From NCBI RefSeq assembly GCF_014838825.1, contig NZ_JACYMO010000004.1, positions 332,403 to 396,402 of the forward strand: a stretch of DNA of 64,000 bases. Direction: 5' to 3'. Each line of letters starts with the position of its first letter. The stretch's first letter is position 1. Below are positions 1-9,652 of this stretch, piece after piece. Source of the DNA: Erwinia persicina (GTDB lineage: Bacteria; Pseudomonadota; Gammaproteobacteria; Enterobacterales; Enterobacteriaceae). The notes under the pieces are model-generated. The model worked only from the letters and a program-made list of their open reading frames with translations, had not been told where the DNA came from and did no database searches. Both the position numbers and the translations under genes were made by a program.

Positions 1-50
1 AATCCGGTCGGGCCGCTTGCACGACCAACTATTCTTGTTTGGGGATAATC

Positions 51-440
51 ATGAAAAAATTAGAAGATAGCGGTATTGTGCTGGCTCGCATCCTGATGGC
101 CATTCTGTTTGTTGTGGCTGGCTGGGGTAAGCTGACCGATTATGCAGGCACTCAGCAGTTTATGGCTTCAATGGGTATCCCTGCACTCTTCGTGCCCCTG
201 ACTGTGTTGCTGGAATTTGGTGGCGGTCTGGCGATTATGTTCGGCTTCCTGACCCGTACCACCGCGCTGATTACCGCCATCTTCACCGTATTGACCGCGA
301 TCCTGGCGCACAGTAACTTTGCTGTCGATGGCCCGACCATGTTCCTGAAAAACATCAGCATTGCGGGCGGTTTCCTGCTGCTGGCCATCACTGGTCCTGG
401 CGCGCTGAGCCTTGACCGTCTGCTGGGTAAGAAGTGGTAA
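51..440 (+). CDS. yqjF: DoxX family inner-membrane protein YqjF
   Basis: A 129-residue, very hydrophobic protein of the DoxX/YqjF family, predicted to sit in the inner membrane with about four helices (roughly residues 8-26, 48-68, 72-92 and 103-122). DoxX-type proteins are linked to thiol and quinone redox balance, but the role of YqjF itself is not firmly established. The ATG at 51 is preferred over an upstream in-frame TTG at 39, because it gives the usual N-terminus beginning MKKLED. It is followed by a terminator-like hairpin at about 473-502 and then by yqjG, the same order as in E. coli. The pairing with a glutathionyl-hydroquinone reductase suggests a shared role in handling quinones; that is inference. 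Confidence 0.93.
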   Translation: MKKLEDSGIVLARILMAILFVVAGWGKLTDYAGTQQFMASMGIPALFVPLTVLLEFGGGLAIMFGFLTRTTALITAIFTVLTAILAHSNFAVDGPTMFLKNISIAGGFLLLAITGPGALSLDRLLGKKW

Positions 441-472
441 TTCCACGCTACGCGTTATACTAAGGTTATCGG

Positions 473-502
473 GGGGGTGAGGATCATATCCTCGCCCCTT
501 TT
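473..502 (+). terminator. Hairpin terminator after yqjF
   Basis: The arms GGGGTGAGGAT and ATCCTCGCCCC, with one G:T mismatch, enclose a 3-base loop and are followed directly by TTTT. This is a rho-independent terminator for the + strand. It lies between yqjF and yqjG and ends only about 23 bases before the yqjG start, so yqjG probably has its own promoter or depends on read-through. Confidence 0.7.
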
Positions 503-525
503 ACGTTACGGAAAGGAGCAACACT

Positions 526-1512
526 ATGGGACAACTGATTGAGGGCGTCTGGCACGACCAGTGGTATGACACCAAAGCAACAGGCGGCCGTTTTAAACGT
601 TCTGAATCCGCCTTTCGCAACTGGGTCACCGCCGACGGTGAAGCGGGCCCTACCGGCAAAGCGGGTTTTCGCGCCGAAGCCGATCGCTACCATCTGTATG
701 TGTCTCTCGCCTGCCCGTGGGCACACCGCACGCTGATTATGCGCGAATTAAAAGGACTGACCGATCTGATTTCAGTCTCGGTGGTACATCCTCTGATGCT
801 GGAAAACGGCTGGACCTTTGATGAAGATTTCCCTGCTGCTACCGGCGACAGCCTGTATCAGAACGAATATCTTTACCAGCTCTACCTTCACGCCGACCCA
901 CAGTATACCGGCCGCGTGACGGTCCCGGTGCTGTGGGACAAACAACAGCACACTATCGTCAGTAATGAATCAGCCGATATTATCCGCATGCTGAACAGTG
1001 CCTTTGACGGTGTTGGTGCGCGCGCCGGAGACTACTATCCGCAGGATCTGCATGCTGAAATTGATGAACTGAATGGCTGGATCTACGACACGGTCAACAA
1101 CGGCGTGTATAAGTCGGGGTTTGCCACCAGCCAGCCTGCCTATGATGAGGCGGTAACCGCACTCTTTGCCTCGCTCGACCGCCTGGAAAACCTGCTGGGC
1201 CAGCATCGCTATCTTGCCGGGGAACACCTGACAGAGGCCGATATCCGCCTGTGGACCACGCTGGTGCGTTTCGACCCGGTGTACGTCACTCACTTCAAGT
1301 GCGACCGTCACCGGGTGAGTGATTACCTGAACCTGAACGGTTTTCTGCGTGACCTGTGGCAAACGCCAGGTCTGGCGGAGACGGTTAATCTTGAGCATAT
1401 CCGTCATCATTACTACTGCAGCCATAAGACCATTAACCCAAGCGGGGTGATCTCACTGGGTCCGGCGTACGACTGGGATGTTCCTCACGGCCGTGACCGG
1501 CATTTCGGTTAA
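526..1512 (+). CDS. yqjG: Glutathionyl-hydroquinone reductase YqjG
   Basis: A 328-residue cytosolic enzyme of the Xi-class glutathione transferases. It reduces glutathionyl-hydroquinones to hydroquinones, releasing glutathione disulfide with a second GSH. The signature Cys-Pro-Trp-Ala-His-Arg lies at residues 63-68, with Cys63 as the catalytic cysteine. The N-terminal thioredoxin-like part is followed by an all-helical GST C-terminal domain (about residues 170-300), and the length equals that of E. coli YqjG. The start is supported by a GGAAAGGAG ribosome site just upstream. It follows yqjF on the same strand. No missing residues or frameshift seen. Confidence 0.95.
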   Translation: MGQLIEGVWHDQWYDTKATGGRFKRSESAFRNWVTADGEAGPTGKAGFRAEADRYHLYVSLACPWAHRTLIMRELKGLTDLISVSVVHPLMLENGWTFDEDFPAATGDSLYQNEYLYQLYLHADPQYTGRVTVPVLWDKQQHTIVSNESADIIRMLNSAFDGVGARAGDYYPQDLHAEIDELNGWIYDTVNNGVYKSGFATSQPAYDEAVTALFASLDRLENLLGQHRYLAGEHLTEADIRLWTTLVRFDPVYVTHFKCDRHRVSDYLNLNGFLRDLWQTPGLAETVNLEHIRHHYYCSHKTINPSGVISLGPAYDWDVPHGRDRHFG

Positions 1513-1652
1513 CCGTTAGCAACCAGGGCGATTTTCACCTCGTCCTGGATGTTCCGCACCCTTTATTGATCTGGCACAAATTCCCCTCTTTCGCGCTTAC
1601 GTATCTTTACTGACGTAAACACTTAAAACGAAATCACTACGGGGATGGAGCC

Positions 1653-1787
1653 ATGATCAAATCTGTCGCAATCTGCCTTGCCGTTGTTATGCTCTGCTAC
1701 GTCGCGTTTGTCGGGCACTATTACTATCAGACTTTTTCAACCTTCAGCAGCATTGAGCATGCTCAGGAAACCAACGCTGCGCCATAG
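1653..1787 (+). CDS. Small predicted membrane protein (44 aa)
   Basis: A short reading frame starts at ATG 1653 and stops with TAG at 1785-1787. GGGGATGGAG just upstream can serve as ribosome site. Residues 4-22 are a continuous hydrophobic segment (roughly SVAICLAVVMLCYVAFVG), followed by a polar tail containing several Tyr and Ser. This is the profile of a single-pass small membrane protein or an unprocessed signal anchor. I do not recognise it. It lies between yqjG and the convergent yhaJ, where E. coli has the unrelated DUF805 genes yhaH and yhaI. It may be a real small gene or a chance frame. Confidence 0.45.
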   Translation: MIKSVAICLAVVMLCYVAFVGHYYYQTFSTFSSIEHAQETNAAP

Positions 1788-1808
1788 CGCGCCTTCCCGC
1801 GGCGGGGG

Positions 1809-2711
1809 TTACCCCTGGCGTTTCGCCAGCAGTTTCGGGATTTCCCGCAGGCACCAGGACTTCGCCTCACCCATACTGTCACGCCGCCATGCCATAATAA
1901 TGTCCACTTCGCGGGTGTATTCCGGGCTGACCACGCGCAGGCGACCTTCCGCGATATCCTTCTCCACCATCGTGTAGGGCATCGTGCCCACGCCCAGACC
2001 GGCCAGCAGTGCGCGGTGTTTATCTTCAATGGTGCTGACCGTCAACCGCTGCTGCTTGTCGAGCAGCGTCACTGTCAGTACCGGACGCTCACGGGCGGTA
2101 TCTGCGACGGCAATCCCGCGATACTTGACGCGCGTGGTCTCCGACAGCGGTTCCGGCTCCAGATGAATAGGGTGCTCCGGGCTGGCGACATAGACGCTCA
2201 TCAGCGTGTAGAGTTTGCGGGTATTGATCTCGGATGACGCGCGAAAATGCATATCTGGCGCAATCACAATATCAGCCCGCCCCTGCTCCAGGCGCTCCCA
2301 GGCACCGGCCAGCACTTCGGTCATCAGTGAGACCTGGGTATTGGCTTTATCAGCCAGCTTCCCAACCAGCGGAAACAGCAGTTCGGTGGACACCAGCGCT
2401 TCGGTAGCGATGGTCAGATGGGTTTCCCAGCCGCGCGCCAGCGCTTCAGCATCGGTGGTTAGTTTATCGGCGGCTTCCAGCAGTACGCGCCCCCGCTCCA
2501 GCAGCATTCTTCCGACATTGGTAAATTTTGTACGGTGGCCAGAGCGGTCAAACAGCACGACATCCAACTCCTCCTCCAGCTTCTGCATTGTATAACTCAG
2601 TGCGGAGGGGACGCGACCCAGCTCATCCGCGGCGGCGGCAAAGCTTCCGCGACGGTCGATAGCATCCATCACCCGCAGCGCTTCCAGCGTCAGAGCACGA
2701 TCTTTAGCCAT
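1809..2711 (-). CDS. yhaJ: LysR-family transcriptional regulator YhaJ
   Basis: A 300-residue LysR-type regulator. The N-terminal winged helix-turn-helix (about residues 6-65) begins MAKDRALTLEALRVMDAIDR and is followed by the usual periplasmic-binding-protein-like effector domain (about 92-295). In E. coli YhaJ responds to aromatic compounds and controls quinone-detoxification genes including yqjF, so its position beside yqjF-yqjG fits. yhaK lies divergently, with 125 bases between the two starts; LysR regulators commonly act on such a divergent promoter. The natural ligand cannot be read from the sequence. Confidence 0.93.
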   Translation of the reverse strand: MAKDRALTLEALRVMDAIDRRGSFAAAADELGRVPSALSYTMQKLEEELDVVLFDRSGHRTKFTNVGRMLLERGRVLLEAADKLTTDAEALARGWETHLTIATEALVSTELLFPLVGKLADKANTQVSLMTEVLAGAWERLEQGRADIVIAPDMHFRASSEINTRKLYTLMSVYVASPEHPIHLEPEPLSETTRVKYRGIAVADTARERPVLTVTLLDKQQRLTVSTIEDKHRALLAGLGVGTMPYTMVEKDIAEGRLRVVSPEYTREVDIIMAWRRDSMGEAKSWCLREIPKLLAKRQG

Positions 2712-2836
2712 AGTAATTCTCTGTCAGGAAATTTGAATATTGCCAGCAGATTAACTGGCTAACAATCCGGCGTCCAGAAACTTACCATAACAGGATAATA
2801 AACGGCGGGATGTTTCCGGCCGATAAGGAGAAAAGT

Positions 2837-3538
2837 ATGATCACCAGTCGAACCGCAGAGCAGTGTGGCAAAGCCGATTATGGCTGGCTGCAGGCACGCT
2901 ATACCTTCTCCTTTGGTCACTATTTTGATCCTCAACTGCTTGGCTACGCGTCATTGCGTGTGCTGAATCAGGAAGTGCTGGCACCAGGGGCTTCCTTCCA
3001 ACCCAGAACCTATCCTAAGGTCGATGTACTGAACCTGATTTTACAGGGTGTGGCAGAGTATCGTGACAGTGAAGGTAACCACGTAAGGGCACAGGCAGGC
3101 GAGGCCCTGCTGCTGGCAACGCAGCCAGGCGTCAGCTACTCCGAGCACAACATCAGTAAAGAGGTCCCTCTGACGCGTATGCAGCTGTGGCTGGATGCCT
3201 GTCCTGAGCGTGAAAATAACGCGGTGCAGCAGATGCCCGTATCTGAACATCTGCGCTATATGCTGATTGCCTCGCCAGACGGCAGCGCGGGCAGCCTGCA
3301 GTTACGTCAGCAGGTGTGGATCCATCAGGTGGTGCTGGCACCCGGCGAAAGCTATACCCTGCCTCTGCACGGCACGCGAGCCTATCTGCAGTCGATTCAT
3401 GGTTCACTGAAAGCGGCCACGGATTCTCAGCAGGAAGCCCTGACCTGCGGTGATGGTGCGTTCCTGCGCGAGGAGCAGAGCGTAACTCTTACGGCGGAGA
3501 CCGCCCTGCGGGTGCTGGTTATCGATCTTCCGGTGTAA
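2837..3538 (+). CDS. yhaK: Pirin-like bicupin YhaK
   Basis: A 233-residue bicupin of the pirin superfamily, nearly collinear with E. coli YhaK (233 aa). The N-terminal cupin carries FSFGHYFDP at about residues 25-33 and the C-terminal half is the second cupin. E. coli YhaK is a cytosolic protein reported to be sensitive to oxidative conditions, without an agreed enzyme activity. ATG 2837 is chosen because AAGGAG lies 6 bases upstream and because it gives the family N-terminus; an upstream ATG at 2810 would add nine residues. It is divergent from yhaJ. Its 3' end overlaps the convergent nitrilase gene by 20 bases. Confidence 0.93.
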   Translation: MITSRTAEQCGKADYGWLQARYTFSFGHYFDPQLLGYASLRVLNQEVLAPGASFQPRTYPKVDVLNLILQGVAEYRDSEGNHVRAQAGEALLLATQPGVSYSEHNISKEVPLTRMQLWLDACPERENNAVQQMPVSEHLRYMLIASPDGSAGSLQLRQQVWIHQVVLAPGESYTLPLHGTRAYLQSIHGSLKAATDSQQEALTCGDGAFLREEQSVTLTAETALRVLVIDLPV

Positions 3539-4538
3539 CGGCCTCAGGGTCGTGACCTTCTGATGTTTCCGCGATGTCCTGGCACTCTGACAGTACCATC
3601 ACAGGCTGGCGGCAGTGGGGATCGAGCAGCAGGCGCGTGGCATCCGGGCGGGAGTAATGGCCTGCCGGATCGTAAAGGAATTTGCACAGGGTAATCGCTG
3701 CGAGATCAACATCGGAAAACAACAGGCCTTCCTGATCCTCCGCCAGTGGCTGGGTCAGCAAGCGACCATCCGGGCCGTAAATCCTCGCATATCCGCCGCC
3801 TGTCAGCAGCACCTGGCGCATCTGATCGTCAACACAGTAGCTTTTAACTTCCTGTTCTGACACCACCGCACAGGCGAAAAGCAGGTAACACTGCCCTTCC
3901 GCAGCGTAACCCTGGGAGACAGCGGCATTCACCTCTCCGCTAAGGGAATGGAATCCGTTAATCGAAAAAGAGGGCCAGGCGGCGATATGGATCTGCTCAT
4001 TTTGTGCATGCAGCGCATAACAGCTCAGGGGCTGCAAGTGTTCACCGCAGCAAAGTTGACCGATATGCCCCAGAGCAGTGCGGTGCACTTTCAGATGGCT
4101 GCCATCGCCTTCACCAAACAGCAGGCGTTCAACTGACGTCGGTTTAAGTTTACGTCTGACCTCAAGAGTATTACCGGCATCATCAATTAAGGCCTGGGAA
4201 ATAAACAGCATCGCATTATATTTTTCACTGAAGCTGAAAGAGAGATAAATTTTATTATCTCGTGCTGCCTGTTGTAAACGCTGATACTGCGGTGAATCGG
4301 TTGATATTGACTGCCGGTGATAGGCCGTAATAAAGGGTGCCATATATGGAATATTACCCAGCCAGAGAAACCACGGGTAGCCGGGAAAAAAAAGCTCGGG
4401 AAATGCAATAAGCCGCGCACCCTGTCGTGCAGCATCGGCAATCAGCCCCAGCGCCTTATCAACAGAGGCATTCACATCCATACAGACCGGGGATGCCTGT
4501 ACTACCGCGACACGAAAACGTTCATCACTCATTTTCAT
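3519..4538 (-). CDS. Nitrilase (carbon-nitrogen hydrolase)
   Basis: About 339 residues of the nitrilase branch of the carbon-nitrogen hydrolase superfamily, which converts nitriles to carboxylic acids and ammonia. The triad is visible: Glu in FPELFFPGYP (residue 48), Lys in RRKLKPTSVERLLFGEGDGS, and Cys in GQLCCGEHLQPL. Typical nitrilases have Cys-Trp-Glu at the nucleophile, whereas here it is Cys-Gly-Glu, so substrate preference may differ. The start is ambiguous (GTG 4544, ATG 4538, ATG 4532); AAAGGA at 4549-4554 fits ATG 4538 best. It is not part of the E. coli neighbourhood, has an AT-rich upstream region, and overlaps yhaK tail to tail by 20 bases. Acquisition is likely. An amidase or cyanide-degrading activity is an alternative. 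Confidence 0.85.
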   Translation of the reverse strand: MKMSDERFRVAVVQASPVCMDVNASVDKALGLIADAARQGARLIAFPELFFPGYPWFLWLGNIPYMAPFITAYHRQSISTDSPQYQRLQQAARDNKIYLSFSFSEKYNAMLFISQALIDDAGNTLEVRRKLKPTSVERLLFGEGDGSHLKVHRTALGHIGQLCCGEHLQPLSCYALHAQNEQIHIAAWPSFSINGFHSLSGEVNAAVSQGYAAEGQCYLLFACAVVSEQEVKSYCVDDQMRQVLLTGGGYARIYGPDGRLLTQPLAEDQEGLLFSDVDLAAITLCKFLYDPAGHYSRPDATRLLLDPHCRQPVMVLSECQDIAETSEGHDPEAVTPEDR

Positions 4539-4752
4539 TTTCACTTATTCCTTTAAGATAAAAAACGGTGGCAAAAAGAGGCTTATTAATCTGCCTCACG
4601 TGCGGAGAGCGCCTGCCGACAATAAATTAAAGTGGTAGGGACAAAGAGACAATTGATGCTGATTAATTTTTATAGGTTTTAATAAAAACTTTTTGGAAAA
4701 GAAAGTCGTTCCCCTTCAGAAATAATGACACTAACGATGATACTTTCCCCTC

Positions 4753-5309
4753 AACGCAAAAACCCCGCCGGAGCCGGGTTTTCACTGAAGGGTTCGACGC
4801 TGGCCGGTAAGCCGCTTTCCTGCCATAGAGAGTGTCGTGGACAGTCGCGGGCGAAACCGCACAGAAAAGTAATACGCTTTAAAACGCAAAAACCCCGCCG
4901 GAGCCGGGTTTTCACTGAAGGGTTCGACGCTGACCGGTAAGCCGCTTTCCTGCCATAGAGAGTGTCGTGGACAGTCGCGGGCGAAACCGCACAGAAAAGT
5001 AATACGCTTTAAAACGCAAAAACCCCGCCGGAACGGGGTTTTCACTGAAGGGTTCGACGCTGGCCGGTAAGCCGCTTTCCTGCCATAGAGAGTGTCGTGG
5101 ACAGTCGCGGGCGAAACCGCACAGAAAAGTAATACGCTTTAAAACGCAAAAACCCCGCCGGAGCGGGGTTTTCACTGAATGGTTCGACGCTGACCGGTAA
5201 GCCGCTTTCCTGCCATAGAGAGTGTCGTGGACAGTCGCGGGCGAAACCGCACAGAAAAGTAATACGCTTTAAAACGCAAAAACCCCGCCGGAGCGGGGTT
5301 TTCACTGAA

Positions 5310-5335
<26 letters not shown>
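4753..5335 (-). repeat. Tandem 130-bp repeat array at the rnpB 3' end
   Basis: Five copies of AACGCAAAAACCCCGCCGG start at 4753, 4883, 5013, 5143 and 5273, an exact 130-base period. Each full unit holds a terminator-type hairpin (CCCCG ... CGGGG beside T/A runs, read on the - strand) and a degenerate copy of the rnpB 3' end (GACCGGTAAGCCG and GTGTCGTGGACAGTC). The copy nearest rnpB merges into the gene itself. Hairpin arms are perfect in the three copies nearest rnpB; in the two distal copies the right arm reads AGCCGGG and pairs less well. E. coli also has repeats of about 113 bp behind rnpB. Apparent reading frames here are artefacts of the repeat. Confidence 0.93.
5273..5303 (-). terminator. 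rnpB: Primary rnpB terminator
   Basis: Read on the - strand, AAAACCCCGC, a short loop, then GCGGGGTTTTT form an intrinsic terminator directly behind the mature end of RNase P RNA. Four further copies follow at 130-base steps in the repeat array, so the gene is backed by serial terminators. Confidence 0.88.
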
Positions 5336-5691
<356 letters not shown>

Positions 5692-5700
5692 GGCGCGCAG

Positions 5701-5730
5701 TGTATAGGGTTTTCACCTGGATGTCACTCA
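5701..5730 (-). promoter_or_regulatory. rnpB: Likely rnpB promoter
   Basis: On the - strand a -10-like TATACA (5701-5706) is followed by the GC-rich discriminator CTGCGCGCC before the RNA start at 5691, typical of growth-rate-controlled stable-RNA promoters. A -35-like GAGTGA lies 17 bases upstream and overlaps the rsmI stop codon. The -35 match is weak, so the assignment rests mainly on position and discriminator. Confidence 0.55.
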
Positions 5731-6587
5731 CCCTGCTGTTCGAGCGCGTACTTATAGAGCGCATTTTTTTTCACGCCGTGGATCTCAGCGGTCAGCGCGG
5801 CGGCTTTCTTCAGCGGCAGCTCGGCCTGAAGCAGCGCCAGCGTGCGCAGCGCTTCCGGTGGCAGCGCCTCTTCCTCAGCGTGATAGCCTTCTACGATCAG
5901 CACCATCTCACCTTTACGACGAGTGTCTTCTTCCTGCACCCAGGCCAGTAGTTCCCCCACTGGCGCGCCGTGAATCGACTCCCAGGTTTTGGTGATTTCC
6001 CGCGCCAGCACCACATAGCGGGCGGGGCCAAGCACCGTCACCATATCCTGTAAGCTGTCCAGCAGGCGGTGTGTTGATTCATAAAAAATCAGGGTGCGTG
6101 GTTCCTGTTCCAGTTCGCGCAGGGTGTCGCAACGCCCTTTACTTTTGGCTGGCAGAAAACCTTCGTAACAGAAGCGGTCAGATGGCAGGCCAGCGGCACT
6201 CAGCGCGGCAATCGCGGCACAGGCACCCGGCAACGGCACCACCCGGATCCCTGCTTCACGGCACAGGCGCACCAGGTGATATCCCGGGTCGTTGATTAAT
6301 GGCGTGCCGGCATCAGAAACTAAGGCTATGCTTTGACCTTCGCGCAGCTTCGCCAGCAAGACTTCCGCTTTCTGCTGTTCATTATGATCGTGCAATGCGA
6401 AGAGGCGCGCATTGATGGCGAAATGTTGTAGCAACAGCCCGGTATGACGTGTATCTTCCGCAGCGATCAGATCGACGCTCGCAAGCACCTTTAGTGCCCG
6501 CTGGGTGATATCGCCCAGGTTACCTATCGGTGTTGGAACGATATAGAGCGTGCTGGCAGAAATATCTGCCCGATCGTGTTGTTTCAT
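5724..6587 (-). CDS. rsmI: 16S rRNA C1402 2'-O-methyltransferase RsmI
   Basis: A 287-residue SAM-dependent methyltransferase that adds the ribose methyl group of N4,2'-O-dimethylcytidine 1402 in the decoding centre of 16S rRNA. It carries the tetrapyrrole-methylase fold motifs: [16 protein letters not shown] near the N-terminus (about residues 12-27), AEDTRHTG, and the glycine-rich [12 protein letters not shown] region (about 90-101). The length equals E. coli YraL. It is divergent from lpoA, with 62 bases between start codons, the usual arrangement. The promoter of rnpB overlaps its stop codon. Confidence 0.96.
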   Translation of the reverse strand: MKQHDRADISASTLYIVPTPIGNLGDITQRALKVLASVDLIAAEDTRHTGLLLQHFAINARLFALHDHNEQQKAEVLLAKLREGQSIALVSDAGTPLINDPGYHLVRLCREAGIRVVPLPGACAAIAALSAAGLPSDRFCYEGFLPAKSKGRCDTLRELEQEPRTLIFYESTHRLLDSLQDMVTVLGPARYVVLAREITKTWESIHGAPVGELLAWVQEEDTRRKGEMVLIVEGYHAEEEALPPEALRTLALLQAELPLKKAAALTAEIHGVKKNALYKYALEQQGE

Positions 6588-6649
6588 TGTTTGATCCGAA
6601 TTGCCGATTTAATATTGAGCATCTTGAAAAAAACATCACTGGATACAGT

Positions 6650-8662
6650 ATGCTTCCTTCGAAAGTAGTTCACTGCAAAGCAGTACGCACCATGCCGCTG
6701 CTGCTGGCCGCCCTGATTTTTGCCGGTTGTACCGGCCAGGCTCCGCAAACGCCTCAGGCGAATGTACAGGGGGCTGCCACTGGCACCTCTGACTATTATC
6801 TTCAGCAGATGCAGCAAAGCGCAGATAATAACAAGGTTGACTGGCAATTACTCGCAATCAGAGCGTTGTTGAATGAAGGGAAGGTTCCTCAGGCCAACGA
6901 TCAGCTCACGCAGGTGCCACAGGATCTCAATGCCACTCAGCGTCAGGAGCTGTTACTGCTCCAGGCACAGCTCAGTGTGGCACAGAAAAATCTGCCGGAT
7001 GCCGTGGCAAAGCTGAAACAGCTTGATACCAGCGCCCTGTCCAGGGAGCAGCAGGTCCGTTACTACCAGTTGCAGATTGCCACCAGCGAGGGTCGCCCTT
7101 CGCTGGACGTACTGCGCGCCTGGATTGCCCAGGAGCCGCTGCTGACTAATCCGGCCGATAAGCAAAAGAACATTGATGCGACCTGGCAGACGCTGACGCA
7201 GATGACACCTGACCAGATGAACAGTCTGGCCATTAACGCCAGTGAAAACATCCTGCAGGGCTGGCTCGATCTGCTGGGCGTCTACCGCGCGAACGTCAGC
7301 GACCCGGATATGTTGAAAGCGGGTATCAGCGACTGGCAGACACGTTACCCGAACAATCCGGCGGCAAAAATGCTGCCTACCGCCCTCACACAAGTGCAGA
7401 ACTTCCAGCCCGCCTCTACAGGGAAAATTGCCCTTCTGCTGCCGTTAAGTGGCCAGGCGCAGGTGTTCGCTAATGCCATTCAGAAGGGTTTTAACGACGC
7501 GAAAAATGGTGTGCTGGCACAGGGCAGCGCACCGTCAGCGGCAGTACCGGTTCAGGCACCTGAAGCGACTCAGGCCACCCCGGATGCCGTGGTCAGCCCG
7601 TCGGCTGCCCCTGACGCAGCAGCGAGCGCCGACGTGCAGCCCCAGTCAGCCCCGGCCAATAGCGTAGAAACGGCAGCGCCTTCTGCCAGTACCCAGGTTC
7701 AGGTTTACGATACCAGCACCCAGCCCATCGACCAGGTTCTGGCCCAGGCGAAGAGTGATGGTGCCACGCTGGTGGTCGGCCCACTGCTGAAAAATCACGT
7801 GGAAGCGCTGGCAAACAGCCAGACGCCGCTGAACGTTCTGGCCCTCAATGCACCGGAAAGCGTCCAGAACCGTCCGAATCTTTGCTATTTTGCGCTTTCT
7901 CCTGAAGACGAAGCGCGTGATGCTGCGCATCATATGTGGGACCAGGGCAAACGCACCCCACTGCTGCTGGTACCACGCACTTCGCTGGGCGACCGCGTGA
8001 GTAAAGCGTTTACGGCAGAATGGCAGAAGCTGGGCGGTAGCCAGGTGCTGCAGCAGCAGTTTGGTTCGAAAGCCGAACTGAAGCAGGGCATTAATAGCGG
8101 CGCGGGCATCCGCCTGAGCGGTACGCCGGTGAATGCACAGCCTGCCGCCGCGGCGGGCGTCACCATTGGAGGCCTGACAATCCCGGCCCCGGTGACCGAT
8201 GCGCAGGTCAGCAGCAGCAACGGCAGCGTGGATTCAGTGTATATTGTCGCCACCCAGGATGAGATGGCGTTGATCAAACCAATGATCTCCATGCGCGTTA
8301 GCAGCCGTGATAATGTGGGCCTGTATGCCAGTTCCCGCAGCTATCAGGCAGGAGCCGGCCCGGACTACCGTCTTGAAGTGGACGGCTTACAGTTCAGCGA
8401 TATTCCACTGCTCTCCGGTACCAATCCGGCACTGATGCAGCAGGCGGCAAAGTCGTTTAACAATGATTATTCGCTGGTTCGCCTGTATGCGATGGGCATT
8501 GACGCCTGGACGCTGGCAAACCACTTTAGCGAGATGCGTTCGCTACCCGGTTTCCAGATCCAGGGAGATACCGGCACACTGAGCGCAACTCAGGACTGCG
8601 TCATTAACAGGAAGTTAGTGTGGAGCCAGTATCGTCAGGGACAGATCGTTCCGGCCAGCTAA
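6650..8662 (+). CDS. lpoA: Outer-membrane activator of PBP1A, LpoA
   Basis: A 670-residue lipoprotein anchored in the outer membrane that reaches through the peptidoglycan to stimulate the synthase PBP1A. The signal peptide ends in the lipobox LIFAGC, with lipidated Cys at residue 27. The N-terminal TPR-like helical domain (about 40-255) contains YYLQQMQQS. The C-terminal periplasmic-binding-protein-like domain begins near [15 protein letters not shown] and is interrupted by a flexible Ala/Pro/Gln-rich insert of about 65 residues, as in E. coli. ATG 6650 is chosen because it places the signal peptide correctly; an upstream frame start at 6530 lies inside rsmI. Its end overlaps yraN by 43 bases. 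Confidence 0.96.
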   Translation: MLPSKVVHCKAVRTMPLLLAALIFAGCTGQAPQTPQANVQGAATGTSDYYLQQMQQSADNNKVDWQLLAIRALLNEGKVPQANDQLTQVPQDLNATQRQELLLLQAQLSVAQKNLPDAVAKLKQLDTSALSREQQVRYYQLQIATSEGRPSLDVLRAWIAQEPLLTNPADKQKNIDATWQTLTQMTPDQMNSLAINASENILQGWLDLLGVYRANVSDPDMLKAGISDWQTRYPNNPAAKMLPTALTQVQNFQPASTGKIALLLPLSGQAQVFANAIQKGFNDAKNGVLAQGSAPSAAVPVQAPEATQATPDAVVSPSAAPDAAASADVQPQSAPANSVETAAPSASTQVQVYDTSTQPIDQVLAQAKSDGATLVVGPLLKNHVEALANSQTPLNVLALNAPESVQNRPNLCYFALSPEDEARDAAHHMWDQGKRTPLLLVPRTSLGDRVSKAFTAEWQKLGGSQVLQQQFGSKAELKQGINSGAGIRLSGTPVNAQPAAAAGVTIGGLTIPAPVTDAQVSSSNGSVDSVYIVATQDEMALIKPMISMRVSSRDNVGLYASSRSYQAGAGPDYRLEVDGLQFSDIPLLSGTNPALMQQAAKSFNNDYSLVRLYAMGIDAWTLANHFSEMRSLPGFQIQGDTGTLSATQDCVINRKLVWSQYRQGQIVPAS

Positions 8663-9012
8663 GCCGGCAGCAGCAGGGGGCGGCCCGCGAACGTCAGGCC
8701 CGCCATCTGCTGCAGGCCTCAGGTCTGCGTTTTATCGCCGCTAATGTGCGTTATCGTACCGGTGAAATTGACCTGATAATGCGCGATGGTCAGGTATGGG
8801 TATTTGTTGAGGTGCGCTACCGGCGCGACGCCCGCTTTGGCGGTGCCGCAGCCAGCATTACCCGCAGTAAACAGCAAAAACTGCTGCGTGCTGCGGCGCT
8901 GTGGCTGTATGGCCGGGGGCTGAGTGTTGACACCGCCGACTGTCGATTTGATGTGGTAGCCATCACCGGCGAACAGGTGGAGTGGTTACCCAATGCATTT
9001 ACAGCAGAATAA
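8620..9012 (+). CDS. yraN: UPF0102 family nuclease-like protein YraN
   Basis: A 130-residue protein of the UPF0102/YraN family, which has a restriction-endonuclease-like fold. The conserved catalytic-type core [20 protein letters not shown] spans roughly residues 48-67, with the Asp, Glu-x-Arg residues of such folds, followed by [15 protein letters not shown]. The cellular role is undefined, although the family travels with lpoA and diaA. The start is GTG 8620 inside the lpoA 3' end; the 43-base overlap implies coupled translation. The first 20 residues are polar and poorly conserved, so a slightly later start cannot be excluded. Confidence 0.92.
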   Translation: MEPVSSGTDRSGQLSRQQQGAARERQARHLLQASGLRFIAANVRYRTGEIDLIMRDGQVWVFVEVRYRRDARFGGAAASITRSKQQKLLRAAALWLYGRGLSVDTADCRFDVVAITGEQVEWLPNAFTAE

Positions 9013-9051
9013 GCGCCTGTTTTTGAAGGCTAAACTAACCAGGTGAATGAC

Positions 9052-9642
9052 GTGCTGGAAAGAATTAAAGTCTGTTTTACCGAAAGTATTCAAACGCAGA
9101 TCGCAGCGGCAGAAGCGCTGCCGGATGCGATATCACGCGCGGCGATGACCATGGTGCAGTCGCTGCTGAATGGCAACAAAATCCTGAGCTGTGGTAACGG
9201 AACCTCCAGCGCCAATGCCCAGCATTTTGCTGCCAGCATGATCAACCGCTTTGAAACCGAACGTCCAAGCCTGCCAGCCATTGCCCTCAGCGCGGATAAC
9301 GTGCTGCTGACCGCCATTGGTAACGATCGTCTGCATGAAGAGATTTATGCCAAGCAGGTGCGCGCCCTGGGCCACGCCGGCGATATTTTACTCGCAATAT
9401 CAACCCGCGGTAACAGCCGTGATATTGTCAAAGCCGTAGAGGCAGCGGTTACGCGTGATATGACGATTATCGCGCTGACCGGCTACGATGGCGGTGAGCT
9501 CGCCGGTCTGCTGGGTCCCCAGGATGTGGAGATCCGTATTCCCTCGCATCGCAGTGCGAGAATTCAGGAAATGCATATGTTAACCGTGAATTGTCTGTGC
9601 GATTTAATAGATAACACTTTGTTTCCCCACCAGGATGTTTAA
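9052..9642 (+). CDS. diaA: DnaA initiator-associating protein DiaA
   Basis: A 196-residue SIS-domain protein that binds DnaA as a tetramer and promotes timely initiation at oriC. The sequence from [20 protein letters not shown] onward is nearly identical to E. coli DiaA, including the SIS sugar-phosphate-type loop [16 protein letters not shown] (about residues 48-63). GTG 9052 is preferred over GTG 9043: it gives exactly the E. coli length and has AGGTGA five bases upstream. It is followed after 10 bases by dolP, so the two are probably cotranscribed. Confidence 0.95.
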   Translation: MLERIKVCFTESIQTQIAAAEALPDAISRAAMTMVQSLLNGNKILSCGNGTSSANAQHFAASMINRFETERPSLPAIALSADNVLLTAIGNDRLHEEIYAKQVRALGHAGDILLAISTRGNSRDIVKAVEAAVTRDMTIIALTGYDGGELAGLLGPQDVEIRIPSHRSARIQEMHMLTVNCLCDLIDNTLFPHQDV

Positions 9643-9652
9643 AGGAGCTTAA

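Noticed and set aside
4545-4752. Possible insertion-sequence scar upstream of the nitrilase
   Set aside because: AT-rich, but without paired terminal inverted repeats or a target-site duplication that I could see.
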